NCBI GenBank assembly: GCA_965117015.1
Contig: OZ220747.1
Coordinates: forward strand, 2,790,001-2,854,000
Reading direction: 5' to 3'
DNA length: 64,000 bases
Source of the DNA: Aldehydirespirator sp965117015
Lineage (GTDB): Bacteria; Actinomycetota; Acidimicrobiia; Acidimicrobiales; Aldehydirespiratoraceae
Within the stretch, counting starts at the first letter, position 1. Each line of letters opens with the position of its first letter. The notes beneath the pieces are model-generated. The model saw nothing but the letters and a program-made list of their open reading frames with translations. It was not told where the DNA came from and ran no database searches. The translations under genes and the position numbers were made by a program. This document shows, piece after piece, positions 1 to 8,404 of this stretch.

Positions 1-513
1 GAAGGCCTGGGCCAGCTCGCAGCCGGTGGGCCCGCCACCAATGATTCCGAGAGACTCAGGGGCCCCGGTGAGGTCGAACACGGTGTCGCTGGTGAGGGGC
101 TCGGCCTCGGCCAGGCCGGCTATGTAGTCGGGCAGCGAAGGCTGCGAGCCGGTGGCCAGCACGATGCGGGTTGCGGTGATGCGCCTGTCCCCCACCGCCA
201 CCGTGTCGTGGGTAACGAGGCGGGCCCGGCCCTCGATGACCGTCACTCCCTCGGCTTCCAGCACTTCGACCGACTCGGTGGCTGCGATGTGTGCGACGGT
301 CCTGCGTACCCGGGCCATGGCCCCGGCGAAGTCGAGGCCGTCGCGGGCGGCGGCCAGCAGCGTCTTGGAGGGCACGCAGCCACCGAAGGTGCAGTCGCCG
401 CCGGGGGGCGAGTCGGTGATCAGGGCCACATCGGCGCCGGACCACCGCGCCGCCCGGACGGCGCCCAGCCCGGCTGCTCCCCCGCCAACCACGATCAGGT
501 CGTGGTCCATCAT
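1..513 (-). CDS. Class I pyridine nucleotide-disulfide oxidoreductase (partial, 3' end outside window)
   Basis: The N-terminal ~170 residues of a flavoprotein of the mercuric reductase / dihydrolipoamide dehydrogenase family. An N-terminal FAD-binding Rossmann motif (VVGGGAAG, residues 8-15) is followed by the redox-active disulfide motif GGDCTFGGCVPSK, with cysteines at about 41 and 46. A second dinucleotide motif (GIIGGGPTGCE), expected to bind NAD(P)H, begins near the window edge. Such enzymes pass electrons from NAD(P)H through FAD to a disulfide or metal substrate. Two adjacent ATG codons (513 and 510) can start it. It lies 43 bases downstream of trpA on the same strand. The C-terminal half is missing, so the exact member (mercuric, mycothione or lipoamide reductase) cannot be told. 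Confidence 0.85.
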   Translation of the reverse strand, partial: MMDHDLIVVGGGAAGLGAVRAARWSGADVALITDSPPGGDCTFGGCVPSKTLLAAARDGLDFAGAMARVRRTVAHIAATESVEVLEAEGVTVIEGRARLVTHDTVAVGDRRITATRIVLATGSQPSLPDYIAGLAEAEPLTSDTVFDLTGAPESLGIIGGGPTGCELAQAF

Positions 514-556
514 CCGGCCCCGGCGCGTCACCGGCTGGAGCGTACGGTGGCCTGGC

Positions 557-1390
557 TCAGCTGTGGGCCTCGTCGAGGGCGGATCGGAACTCGGACACCA
601 GTTCGGCCACGCCCTCGGGTCCGCCGCCTTCCAGCATCCGGGTCACGATGGCCGAGCCGACCACCGCCCCGTCGGCCACCTCGCACACCTCGGCCGCCTG
701 CGCCGGAGTCCCTACCCCCACACCCACCAGCACCGGCCGGTCGGTGACCGCCTTGAGGCGGGCCGCGGTGGCCGTCGCGCTGGCGGCCAACTCCTCGCGG
801 ACTCCAGTGATCCCCGCCAGCCCCACCCCGTACACGAAGCCCCGGGAACGGGCGCAGATGCGGGGCAGGCGCTCGTCGGGCGCGGTGGGCGCGGCCAGCA
901 GCACCGTCTCCACCCCGGCCGCGTCGGCGCAGCCGGCCCACTCCCCCACCTCTTCCAGGGGCAGGTCGGGCAGGATGCAGCCAGCGATGCTGGCGTCAGC
1001 CAGTGACGAGGCGAACCGCTCATAGCCCATGTGGTGGGCGATGTTCACGTAGGTCATCACCGCGGTGGGCACGCCGATGTCGGCGGCGGCCCCTCTCACC
1101 GCGGCCAGGATCGACTGCGGCGTGGCTCCCTCCGTCAGGGCCTGGTCGTTGGCCTGCTGGATGGTCGTGCCGTCCATCACCGGGTCCGAGAACGGCACCC
1201 CGATCTCGATGGCGTCGGCTCCGGCGCCCGCGACCGCGCAGATCGTCTCCAGCCAGTCGTCGCCCAGGCCGCCGGTGAGGTAGGGCACAAAGCACTTGCC
1301 GCCGCCGTCGCGGCGGGCGCGCAGCGCGGCTTCGAGTCTGCCGTAGGTGTCCGTGCCGCCGGGTGCGACCGCGCCGCCTGCGGCGGTCAC
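557..1390 (-). CDS. trpA: Tryptophan synthase alpha chain
   Basis: Cleaves indole-3-glycerol phosphate to indole and glyceraldehyde-3-phosphate and hands indole to TrpB through the alpha-beta tunnel. The protein is 277 residues, a TIM barrel of usual length. The catalytic Glu (about 62, in EIGVPFSDP) and Asp (about 73, in SDPVMDG) are both present. The GTG start overlaps the TGA of trpB (GTGA), so the two are translationally coupled. It is the last trp gene of the block. Confidence 0.95.
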   Translation of the reverse strand: MTAAGGAVAPGGTDTYGRLEAALRARRDGGGKCFVPYLTGGLGDDWLETICAVAGAGADAIEIGVPFSDPVMDGTTIQQANDQALTEGATPQSILAAVRGAAADIGVPTAVMTYVNIAHHMGYERFASSLADASIAGCILPDLPLEEVGEWAGCADAAGVETVLLAAPTAPDERLPRICARSRGFVYGVGLAGITGVREELAASATATAARLKAVTDRPVLVGVGVGTPAQAAEVCEVADGAVVGSAIVTRMLEGGGPEGVAELVSEFRSALDEAHS

Positions 1391-2610
1391 CCGAGGATGC
1401 CCATCATCTGGTCGACGTCCTTGTCGCCCCGGCCGCTGAGGTTCAGCAGCACGGTGCGGCCGGCCAGCTCGGCGCGGGCCCGCGACACCCAGGCCAGGGC
1501 ATGGGCGCACTCCAGGGCGGGGATGATGCCCTCGGTGCGCGACAGCAGGCTGAACGCCTCGATCACCTCGGCGTCGGTGACCTGCTCGTAGGTCGCCCGG
1601 CCGGTGGCGGCCAGGTGGGAGTGCTCCGGCCCGACGCCGGGATAGTCGAGTCCGGCCGAGATCGACTCGGCCTCGAGCACCTGTCCCCACTCGTCCTGCA
1701 TCAGGTACGACCGCGACCCGTGGACGATGCCCGGCACGGCCCGGCCGATGGCCGCGCCCCCGGCCGGCTCGACCCCGACGAGCTCGGCGGAGGTGTTGGC
1801 GAACCCCGCGAATATCCCGGCCGCGTTGGAGCCGCCCCCCACCGCGGCGGTGACCACGTCGGGCACTTCGCCGTCGAGGATCTCGGCGCACTGGCGGCGG
1901 GCCTCCTCCCCGACGACCCGCTGGAACTCCCGCACCATCCACGGGTACGGGTGCGGGCCCATCACCGAGCCCAGGCAGTAGTGGGTGGTGTCGGCCACCG
2001 CCACCCAGTGGCGCAAGGTCTCGTTGACCGCGTCCTTGAGCGTGCGGGACCCGCTCTCGGCCGCCCGGACCTCCGTGCCCAGCAGCCGCATGCGGAACAC
2101 GTTCAGCTCCTGGCGGGCTATGTCCACGGTGCCCATGTACACCACGCAGTCCATGCCGAACAGGGCGGCCGCAGTGGCGGTGGCCACGCCGTGCTGGCCC
2201 GCACCGGTCTCGGCCACCAGGCTGGTCTTGCCCATCCGCCGGGCCAGCAGGGCCTGGCCCAGCACGTTGTTGATCTTGTGGCTGCCGGTGTGGTTGAGGT
2301 CCTCGCGCTTCAGCAGGATGCGCACCCCCAGTTCCTCGGAGAGGTTGGGGCACTCCGTCATCGGCGAGGGCCGCCCGGCGTAGTCGCGCAGCAGCCGGTC
2401 GAGCTCTCCCCTGAAGGCGGGGTCCCCCCACGCGGAGCGGAAGGCCCGGTCGAGCTCCTGGCAGGCCGGCACCAGGGTCTCGGGCACGAACATGCCCCCG
2501 AACTCGCCGAACCGCCCGTCGGCGCTGGGCTCGCCCATGAAGCCCCCGGTGGCTGCCACGCTGGGCTCGCCCATGAACCCGCCGGGCGATGAGCCCGCAG
2601 TCTCGGTCAC
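1387..2610 (-). CDS. trpB: Tryptophan synthase beta chain
   Basis: PLP enzyme condensing indole and serine to tryptophan. It is 407 residues long; the PLP lysine is Lys112 in HTGSHKINN and the glycine-rich phosphate loop (AVGGGSNAAG) follows later. The GTG start overlaps the trpF stop (GTGA). The N-terminus carries a short in-frame tandem duplication: GGFMGEPS occurs at residues 10-17 and again at 22-29, before the conserved GRFGEFGGMFVPE segment. The extra residues precede the fold and are unlikely to matter for catalysis. Longer upstream starts would run into trpF. Confidence 0.96.
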   Translation of the reverse strand: MTETAGSSPGGFMGEPSVAATGGFMGEPSADGRFGEFGGMFVPETLVPACQELDRAFRSAWGDPAFRGELDRLLRDYAGRPSPMTECPNLSEELGVRILLKREDLNHTGSHKINNVLGQALLARRMGKTSLVAETGAGQHGVATATAAALFGMDCVVYMGTVDIARQELNVFRMRLLGTEVRAAESGSRTLKDAVNETLRHWVAVADTTHYCLGSVMGPHPYPWMVREFQRVVGEEARRQCAEILDGEVPDVVTAAVGGGSNAAGIFAGFANTSAELVGVEPAGGAAIGRAVPGIVHGSRSYLMQDEWGQVLEAESISAGLDYPGVGPEHSHLAATGRATYEQVTDAEVIEAFSLLSRTEGIIPALECAHALAWVSRARAELAGRTVLLNLSGRGDKDVDQMMGILG

Positions 2611-3302
2611 GGGTCCTGCTCCCAGTCGTAGGGACCGGGTCCGGCCGGGTGGCCGCGAACCTCGTCCGCTGAGGCGACCTGCTCCCTGGCCGTCGTGGCC
2701 CCGGCCTCCTTGGCCGCGTTCAGGAAGGCCCTCAGCCGGGCTGGGTCCTTGCGGCCCGGCTTGCTCTCCACTCCGGTGGCGACGTCCACCCCCCACGGCC
2801 GGACCCGCTGGATGGCGGCGGCCACATTGCCGGCGTCGAGGCCGCCGGCCAGGAGCAGCCGGTGGCCGGCCAGCGGCGCGCCCTCGGCCAGGGACCAGTC
2901 GAACACCTCGCCGGAGCCCGGCTGCTCGTTGTCTAGCATCACCACGTCGGCGCCGTAGTCGGCCAGATGTTCCAGACCCTCATGGCCGGCCGGGAAGGCC
3001 TTGATGGTGACGGGCACCCGCTCAGCGACCCATGCGGTGTCGTCGGGCGATTCATGGCCGCTGAGCTGAGCCGCGCCCAGGCGGGCCTTGGAGGTGATCT
3101 CCACCACCCGGGCCGGGAGCTCGTTGCGGAACACCCCCACGCTGAGCACGTCGCTGGGCATCCGGCGCACGATGTCGCGGACCCTGTCCATGGACACCTG
3201 GCGGGGCGACGGGGCGAAGATGAACCCCACCGCGTCGGCGCCCATGGCCACGGCCAGCAGCGCGTCGTCCTCGTTGGTGGTCCCGCAGATCTTCACGAAC
3301 AC
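2607..3302 (-). CDS. trpF: Phosphoribosylanthranilate isomerase
   Basis: Isomerises phosphoribosylanthranilate to CdRP, the step between TrpD and TrpC. It is 231 residues with the N-terminal signature FVKICGTT (catalytic Cys) and a later Asp-containing LDNE segment. The start is GTG at 3302, with a TAGCGT box six bases upstream, as expected for a leaderless transcript, so trpFBA may be a separate transcription unit. A dedicated trpF is notable because many Actinobacteria lack one and use PriA; a normal hisA is also present at 42 kb. It overlaps trpB by four bases. Confidence 0.95.
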   Translation of the reverse strand: MFVKICGTTNEDDALLAVAMGADAVGFIFAPSPRQVSMDRVRDIVRRMPSDVLSVGVFRNELPARVVEITSKARLGAAQLSGHESPDDTAWVAERVPVTIKAFPAGHEGLEHLADYGADVVMLDNEQPGSGEVFDWSLAEGAPLAGHRLLLAGGLDAGNVAAAIQRVRPWGVDVATGVESKPGRKDPARLRAFLNAAKEAGATTAREQVASADEVRGHPAGPGPYDWEQDP

Positions 3303-3308
3303 GCTCCG

Positions 3309-3314
3309 ACGCTA
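3309..3314 (-). promoter_or_regulatory. -10-like box for trpF
   Basis: TAGCGT on the minus strand, six bases before the trpF GTG. Spacing and TAnnnT form match leaderless actinobacterial promoters. No clear -35 is seen. Confidence 0.45.
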
Positions 3315-3388
3315 GTGGCTCAAGAGGGTGCGGATGCGTGACGACCTGGCAATCCGGCATCGGCGTTTCACAGAGGCCGCCTGCAGGT

Positions 3389-4174
3389 CTAGTGGCCAGC
3401 GGCGACCAGGGCCCGCACGGCCGCGGCCGCATCGGCGGAGCGCACCAGCGACTCCCCCACCAGCACCGCGCCATAGCCGGCCTCGGCGAGGTGAGCCACG
3501 TCGGCCGGACCCTCGATGCCGGACTCGGCCACCGACACGACATCAGCGGGGATCACGGGAGCCAGGCGGGCAGCCCGGGCCCGGTCCACCTCGAAGGTCA
3601 CCAGGTCGCGCTGGTTCACGCCGACGAGGTCGGCACCCGCCGACAGCGCTCGCTCGAGCTCGGCATCGTCATGAACCTCAACTAGAGCGTCAAGGCCGAC
3701 GTCGCGGGCGAGGGCGCAGAGCCGGGTCAGTTCGTCGTCGTTGAGAGCGGCCACGATCAAGAGCACACAGTCGGCTCCCATGATGCGGGCGTCGAGCACG
3801 TCTCGGTGGTCGACGGTGAAGTCCTTGCGCAGCGCAGGCAGGCTCGTCGCGCTCCGGGCCGCCTGTAGGTCCGAGGCCGAGCCGCCGAACCACTCGGAGT
3901 CGGTGAGCACCGACAGGCACGCCGCCCCGCCCGACTCGTACTGGCGGGCGAGCTCAGCGGGGTCCAGGTCGGCTCGCAGGTCGCCCTTGGACGGGGAGCG
4001 CCGCTTCACCTCGGCGATTACTGCGGGGCTGCTCACCGACGCCAGCCGGGCGCGAAAGCCCCTGGTCGGCGGGCAGGAACGAGCCTGCTCCATCAGGTCG
4101 TCCGCGTCGCGCCGGTCGGCTCGGGCCGCGTCCCGGTGCTGGGCCACGATTCGATCGAGGTAGGTGCCGGCCAT
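3389..4174 (-). CDS. trpC: Indole-3-glycerol phosphate synthase
   Basis: Closes the indole ring of CdRP to give indole-3-glycerol phosphate. It is 261 residues, a TIM barrel of usual length. Family motifs are visible in order: AEVKRRSPSKG (substrate lysine), VLTDSEWFGGS, LRKDFTVD (catalytic lysine), and VGVNQRDL and VAESGI (phosphate site). The ATG start at 4174 gives the expected N-terminus (TYLDRIVAQ). It is separated from trpF by 86 bases and from the dnaJ-like gene by 40. Confidence 0.95.
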   Translation of the reverse strand: MAGTYLDRIVAQHRDAARADRRDADDLMEQARSCPPTRGFRARLASVSSPAVIAEVKRRSPSKGDLRADLDPAELARQYESGGAACLSVLTDSEWFGGSASDLQAARSATSLPALRKDFTVDHRDVLDARIMGADCVLLIVAALNDDELTRLCALARDVGLDALVEVHDDAELERALSAGADLVGVNQRDLVTFEVDRARAARLAPVIPADVVSVAESGIEGPADVAHLAEAGYGAVLVGESLVRSADAAAAVRALVAAGH

Positions 4175-4214
4175 CAGCGTCGCGGCCCGATCAGGTGAGT
4201 GTCGATGCTCGCCA

Positions 4215-4742
4215 TCATCGCATCGGTCCGCCCCGGCTGCGGATCAGCACGACGAAGGGCGACAGCAGGAACAGCAGGGCCGACAGACCCAGCAGCAAGA
4301 TGCCGAAGCGCACCAGCACGAACCCTCCCGCCAGCACGCCGAAGATCACCGCGAAGATGCCCACCACGAAGGCCAGCGGCGCACCCGCCCGCATCCAGCC
4401 GGGAAGGTTGCCCCCGGTGAGGGGCCGGTCGTCGCCGTCGAAGTCGTCGTGGCTGATGTCGAAGTCATCCTGATACGGGCGGGCCGCAGGCTCGGGAGCA
4501 GGCGAATACTGCGAGGCCGGCGGCGCTTGCGGCCTCTGCATTAGGCGCCGGTCTACAGCCGCCCTCGTATCGGCATCCGACAGCATTTCCCACGCCAGGT
4601 TGATGCGACGCATCTGCTCGGCTGCCTTCGGGTCGTCGCCCCGCACGTCGGGATGGGTGCTGCGGGCCAGCGCCACATAGGCCCTTCTGATCTCGGATGC
4701 CGGAGCATCGCGGGCCACGCCCAGCACCGCGTACGGGTCCAT
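4215..4742 (-). CDS. DnaJ-domain membrane protein
   Basis: A 175-residue protein. Residues 1-60 form a J-domain with the HPD tripeptide at 30-32, which in DnaJ proteins stimulates Hsp70 ATPase. A proline-rich and acidic linker follows, then two hydrophobic segments near the C-terminus (about 118-165), so the J-domain probably sits on the cytoplasmic face of the membrane. It has no Zn-finger or client-binding domains of true DnaJ. The ATG at 4742 is chosen because a TACGAT box lies six bases upstream. It sits between ygfZ and trpC with short gaps; a link to tryptophan synthesis is not implied. The DnaK partner is not in the window. Confidence 0.85.
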   Translation of the reverse strand: MDPYAVLGVARDAPASEIRRAYVALARSTHPDVRGDDPKAAEQMRRINLAWEMLSDADTRAAVDRRLMQRPQAPPASQYSPAPEPAARPYQDDFDISHDDFDGDDRPLTGGNLPGWMRAGAPLAFVVGIFAVIFGVLAGGFVLVRFGILLLGLSALLFLLSPFVVLIRSRGGPMR

Positions 4743-4748
4743 CCCGTC

Positions 4749-4754
4749 ATCGTA
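4749..4754 (-). promoter_or_regulatory. -10-like box for the dnaJ-like gene
   Basis: TACGAT on the minus strand, six bases before the ATG at 4742. It fits the leaderless pattern seen at other starts here. Confidence 0.4.
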
Positions 4755-4762
4755 GGCCCAAG

Positions 4763-5632
4763 TCAATGTTGGCCGAGCGCGGAGGCCGGTGTGGCCAGCA
4801 CGGTGGCGGGGATGCCGTCCACTTCTGCCGATGCGGGCGGCTCCACCCGGCGATGAACGGGTCCCAGGGCCACGGTCACGCCCGAGGCCGGGTCCGCGGC
4901 GGCTGACGTGACCTCCCCGACCGTCTTGCCGTCGACGGTGATCCCGGCACCGGGCGACACTCCGTCGCCGCGGATCTCGAGCAGCCGCACCGGACGGGGC
5001 ACGTTTCCACCCCGGCTGTCGATGCGGGCCACCAGTTCCTGGCCGGTGTAGCACCCCTTGGTGAAGCTGACCGACGATTCCACCAGACCGGCGATCTCGG
5101 CTGGGATGGTGCGATCGGTCAGCTCGCGGCCCATGGCCGGCCAGCCGGCCCGGATGCGGGCCACTTCAAGATCGGCGGCGGTCGAGGCCGCCGCGCCCGC
5201 GGGTAACGACACCTCCGGGCCCAGCAGGTCGACTCCTTCGAAGCCCGGCCACTCCACCGCGGCCCGCAACTCGGCCCGTACCGCGTCCAGGCCGTCCGAA
5301 CCGCCGGAGGAGCCTCGGATGCTCAGCATCTGCCAGCCCTCCAGGATCTCGAAGACCGCGTCGACCCTGAGCCTGAACCTCTCAAGGCGAGCCATCAGCG
5401 CTTCAGCGAATCCAGCGTCCAGGTCGACCAGGAACTCGTTCTCGCCCAGCCGGGTGAGCCGGAACCAGGCTTCCACCTTTCCCTGGGGCGCCAGCACCAG
5501 CGACCACGCTGAGGCCCCCACCTCAACGGCTTCGATGTCTTGGGAGATCTGGCCCTGCAGAAAGGTCGCGGCGTCAGCACCGGTCGCCCGCACCACGTCC
5601 CTCGGCGACAGAGCCGCGACTGTGGCCGTCAT
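4763..5632 (-). CDS. ygfZ: YgfZ/GcvT-like folate-binding protein
   Basis: A 289-residue member of the YgfZ (IBA57) branch of the GcvT fold, involved in assembly or repair of certain Fe-S enzymes with tetrahydrofolate as cofactor. The diagnostic motif KGCYTGQE is at residues 192-199 and includes the conserved Cys. The ATG overlaps the trpE TGA (ATGA), so translation is coupled to trpE. In Actinobacteria ygfZ is scattered. Here it is near many Fe-S proteins (four Rieske proteins, ferredoxin, CoxS), though co-regulation is inference. Confidence 0.92.
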   Translation of the reverse strand: MTATVAALSPRDVVRATGADAATFLQGQISQDIEAVEVGASAWSLVLAPQGKVEAWFRLTRLGENEFLVDLDAGFAEALMARLERFRLRVDAVFEILEGWQMLSIRGSSGGSDGLDAVRAELRAAVEWPGFEGVDLLGPEVSLPAGAAASTAADLEVARIRAGWPAMGRELTDRTIPAEIAGLVESSVSFTKGCYTGQELVARIDSRGGNVPRPVRLLEIRGDGVSPGAGITVDGKTVGEVTSAAADPASGVTVALGPVHRRVEPPASAEVDGIPATVLATPASALGQH

Positions 5633-7161
5633 CCGGTCCGGCTCGCCCGCTTGCGGGCCGCGGTCATGCTCCGAGCCGCAGGGACCGCAGCCAGCAGAGC
5701 CCGGGCTTTGTTCTCGCACTCGGCGTGTTCCTCCGCTGGCACGGAGTCGGCAACGATCCCGGCACCGGCCTGCACCGAGGCACGGCCGTCGCGCACCAGC
5801 ATCGTGCGGATGGTGATGGCCGTGTCGATGTTGCCCGAGAAGTCGAGGTAGCCGACCACGCCCGCGTACGGACCGCGCTTGGTGGGCTCCAACTCGTCGA
5901 TGATCTCCATGGCCCTGACCTTCGGAGCGCCCGACACCGTGCCCGCCGGCAGGGTCGCCCTCAGCACGTCGATGGGTGTGGCCGACGAGGTCAGCTTGCC
6001 AGACACCTGAGAGGTCAGGTGCATCACGTGGCTGTAGCGCTCAAGGGTCATCATCTCATCGAGGTTCAGGGACCCGAACTCCACCACCCGCCCGACATCG
6101 TTGCGGGCCAAGTCGACGAGCATCACGTGTTCGGCGACCTCCTTGGGGTGCTCGGCCAGCTCGGCGGCCAGGCGCCGATCCTCGGCGTCGGTGTGGCCTC
6201 GTCGCCTGGTACCGGCGATGGGTCGGCTGATGACCTTGCCGTCGAGGAGCTGGACCATTGGCTCGGGCGATCCGCCGACCACCTCCAGCCCGTCGTGGCG
6301 CAGGAAGTACATGTAGGGGCTGGGGTTGACCTGGCGCAGCACCCGGTAGGTGTCGAAGGCGTCGGCGCCCAACTCGAAGTCGAAGCGCTGGGACAGGACC
6401 ACCTGGAACACGTCGCCGGCGAAGATGTACTCACGGGCCGCCTCCACCGCCCGCGAGTAGAGCTCCAGGCCCATCGTGGAAGTGGTTTCGACCGGTTCCG
6501 CTCCACCGCCGTCGGCAGGTTCCGGCGGCGCCACCAGGGGCTCGTCGAGGGGCTTGGCCCCGTCGGCCGCGATGGCTTCCACCCGCAGCACGGCCTCGTA
6601 GTAGAGCCGGTCGATGGTCCGGTCGTCAGCCCCGGCGGGAACGAGCACGTTGGAGATCAGGGTGGCCCGCTGGCGCCAGTGGTCGTACACCGCGAGCTCG
6701 CCGATCAGTGACATCACCGCGTCGGGATGGCCCGAGTCGTCGCTGGGCACGTCGGGCAGGTGCTCCACCTCGCGCACGATGTCGTAGCCGAGGTAGCCGA
6801 CCAGGCCCCCGTGCAGGGGCGGGAGGCCCTCGATCGACGGCGCGTGGTAGTGGTCCAGCAGCACCTCCAGTGCGGCGAGCATGCCCTCGTGCCGGGGGAT
6901 GTTGACACCGAGGTGGCCGGTGACCTCCACGTGCCGGCCGTGGGCCACCAGAGTGGCTATGGGGTTGCGGCCCATGAACGACCAGCGGCTCCAGCGCTCG
7001 CCGTGCTCCACCGACTCCAGCAGGAACCCGTCGCCGGATCCGACCACCCGTGCGAAGGCGGCCACCGGCGTGGTCAGGTCGGCCAGCACCTCCCGCCACA
7101 CCGGGACCACCCGGTAGGCGCGGGCCAGCTCCCGGAACTCTTCCTGGGTGGGCTGAAGCAT
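5629..7161 (-). CDS. trpE: Anthranilate synthase component I
   Basis: Converts chorismate to anthranilate using ammonia from the TrpG glutaminase, which is not in this window. It is 510 residues with the N-terminal feedback-binding domain (LLESVEHGERWSRWSFMG, the LLES motif that binds tryptophan in homologues) and the C-terminal chorismate domain (SRPIAGTRRRG, LPAGTVSGAPKVRAMEII, AGAGIVADS). It starts with ATG at 7161, 15 bases after the hisI stop. trpD is also absent from the cluster. Confidence 0.95.
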   Translation of the reverse strand: MLQPTQEEFRELARAYRVVPVWREVLADLTTPVAAFARVVGSGDGFLLESVEHGERWSRWSFMGRNPIATLVAHGRHVEVTGHLGVNIPRHEGMLAALEVLLDHYHAPSIEGLPPLHGGLVGYLGYDIVREVEHLPDVPSDDSGHPDAVMSLIGELAVYDHWRQRATLISNVLVPAGADDRTIDRLYYEAVLRVEAIAADGAKPLDEPLVAPPEPADGGGAEPVETTSTMGLELYSRAVEAAREYIFAGDVFQVVLSQRFDFELGADAFDTYRVLRQVNPSPYMYFLRHDGLEVVGGSPEPMVQLLDGKVISRPIAGTRRRGHTDAEDRRLAAELAEHPKEVAEHVMLVDLARNDVGRVVEFGSLNLDEMMTLERYSHVMHLTSQVSGKLTSSATPIDVLRATLPAGTVSGAPKVRAMEIIDELEPTKRGPYAGVVGYLDFSGNIDTAITIRTMLVRDGRASVQAGAGIVADSVPAEEHAECENKARALLAAVPAARSMTAARKRASRTG

Positions 7162-7176
7162 GGCGCGACCCGGCGG

Positions 7177-7551
7177 TCAGCCGCCGTCGGCAGCCACCGA
7201 GCCGTCGAACGACCGGAAGAAGCACGAGTAGTTGCCGGTGTGGCAGGCGCCGCCGCCCTCCTGGTCGACCACGAACAGCAGCGTGTCGCCGTCGCAGTCG
7301 TAGTAGGCCTCCCGCACCCACTGCCGCTCGCCCGAGGTCTCGCCCTTGCGCCACACCTCCTGGCGGGACCGGCTCCAGAACACGGTCCGGCCCTCGGCCA
7401 GAGTCAGGGCCAGGGTCTCAGCGCTCATCCAGGCCATCATCAGCACGGCCTTGGTGGCGGCGTCCTGCACGATGGCGGCCACCAGCCCGTCCTCGTTGTA
7501 CTTGACGGCCGCTAGGGCCTCCTCGCCGGCCTGCATCGGTGTTCCAGTCAC
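7177..7551 (-). CDS. hisI: Phosphoribosyl-AMP cyclohydrolase
   Basis: Third step of histidine synthesis, a Zn/Mg-dependent opening of the PRAMP purine ring. It is 124 residues from the GTG at 7551; the core motifs SRSRQEVWRKGETSG, DCDGD and GGACHTGNYSCF supply the metal-binding Asp and Cys residues. The reading frame is open further upstream (to 7614), but the GTG is favoured because a TAGGCT box lies seven bases before it and homologues begin near here. It lies apart from the his operon at 41-46 kb and heads the trp block. Confidence 0.92.
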   Translation of the reverse strand: MTGTPMQAGEEALAAVKYNEDGLVAAIVQDAATKAVLMMAWMSAETLALTLAEGRTVFWSRSRQEVWRKGETSGERQWVREAYYDCDGDTLLFVVDQEGGGACHTGNYSCFFRSFDGSVAADGG

Positions 7552-7558
7552 GCCTTCC

Positions 7559-7564
7559 AGCCTA
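7559..7564 (-). promoter_or_regulatory. -10-like box for hisI
   Basis: TAGGCT on the minus strand, seven bases before the GTG at 7551; leaderless-type promoter. It suggests hisI-trpE starts a new transcript after the catabolic island. Confidence 0.45.
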
Positions 7565-7623
7565 AGGGGCCGGGCTGGCGCTACAGGTACAGCCCGGTGC
7601 TTCCTGGTGGCCATGGGCGCGCC

Positions 7624-8361
7624 CTACTGGAAGAAGGCGCCTCCGTTGACCACTAGGTTCTGGCCGGTGACGAAGTCTGAGCCGCGGCCGGCCAGATAAA
7701 GGATGGTCCCGATCATGTCCTCGGGCTCCTGGGTGCGCTTGAGAGCTCGACCGGCGACCACGAACTGGTCGCTGGTAGCGTCAGTGGGCCGTAGCGACGG
7801 GTTGGGTATCAGGTCGGGTGACACCGTGTTCACCGTGATCCCGTCGGGGCCTAGCTCTTGGGCCAGGCAGCGCGTCAAGCCGATGATCGCGCTCTTGCTG
7901 GCTACGTAATGCGGGAAGCCGACGGTGCCCTTGAAGCAGGTGTTGGAGGCGATGTTGATGATCTTTCCCGAGCCCTGCTTCTGCATGTAGGGGTACACCG
8001 CGCAGCAGGTGAGCCACACGCCGCGGACGTTGACCTCGAAGGTGCGGTCCCATTCGTGCTGGGGGACCTCGTTGAACGGACCCCGGGTGGTCTCCGAGAA
8101 GTAGGCGGCGTTGTTGACGAGTACGTCGATGGTGCCGAAGGCGTCCACCGCGGCCGCGGCCAGGGCGTGGTTGTCGCCCTCGGAGCTGATGTCGGCCTGG
8201 ACGCCGAGAGCCCGGCCGCCGACCGCCTCGACCTTGGCCACTGTCTCGGTGAGGTCGAGCACGTCGCTGGCCACGATGTTGAACCCCTCGCCCGCCAGCG
8301 CAAGGCAGTAGGCCTGCCCTAGCCCTCTCGCCCCGCCGGTCACGATCGCTGTCGGCGTCAT
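7624..8361 (-). CDS. SDR-family oxidoreductase (copy 1)
   Basis: A 245-residue classical short-chain dehydrogenase/reductase. The cofactor motif TGGARGLG (about 8-15), an acidic residue after beta-2 (SDVLDL, suggesting NAD), NNAA, and the catalytic Ser, Tyr and Lys (SNTC...YVASK, Tyr 13 after Ser) are all present. The start at 8361 has a strong Shine-Dalgarno (GGGAGGAAG). It follows Rieske copy 1 on the same strand. It is a clear paralogue of the SDR at 21345, which also follows a Rieske gene, so it probably oxidises the alcohol made by the adjacent oxygenase. The substrate is unknown. Confidence 0.9.
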   Translation of the reverse strand: MTPTAIVTGGARGLGQAYCLALAGEGFNIVASDVLDLTETVAKVEAVGGRALGVQADISSEGDNHALAAAAVDAFGTIDVLVNNAAYFSETTRGPFNEVPQHEWDRTFEVNVRGVWLTCCAVYPYMQKQGSGKIINIASNTCFKGTVGFPHYVASKSAIIGLTRCLAQELGPDGITVNTVSPDLIPNPSLRPTDATSDQFVVAGRALKRTQEPEDMIGTILYLAGRGSDFVTGQNLVVNGGAFFQ

Positions 8362-8404
8362 GCTGCTTCCTCCCTGCCAGCCTTCTCCTAAATGGGCGAG
8401 GCTT

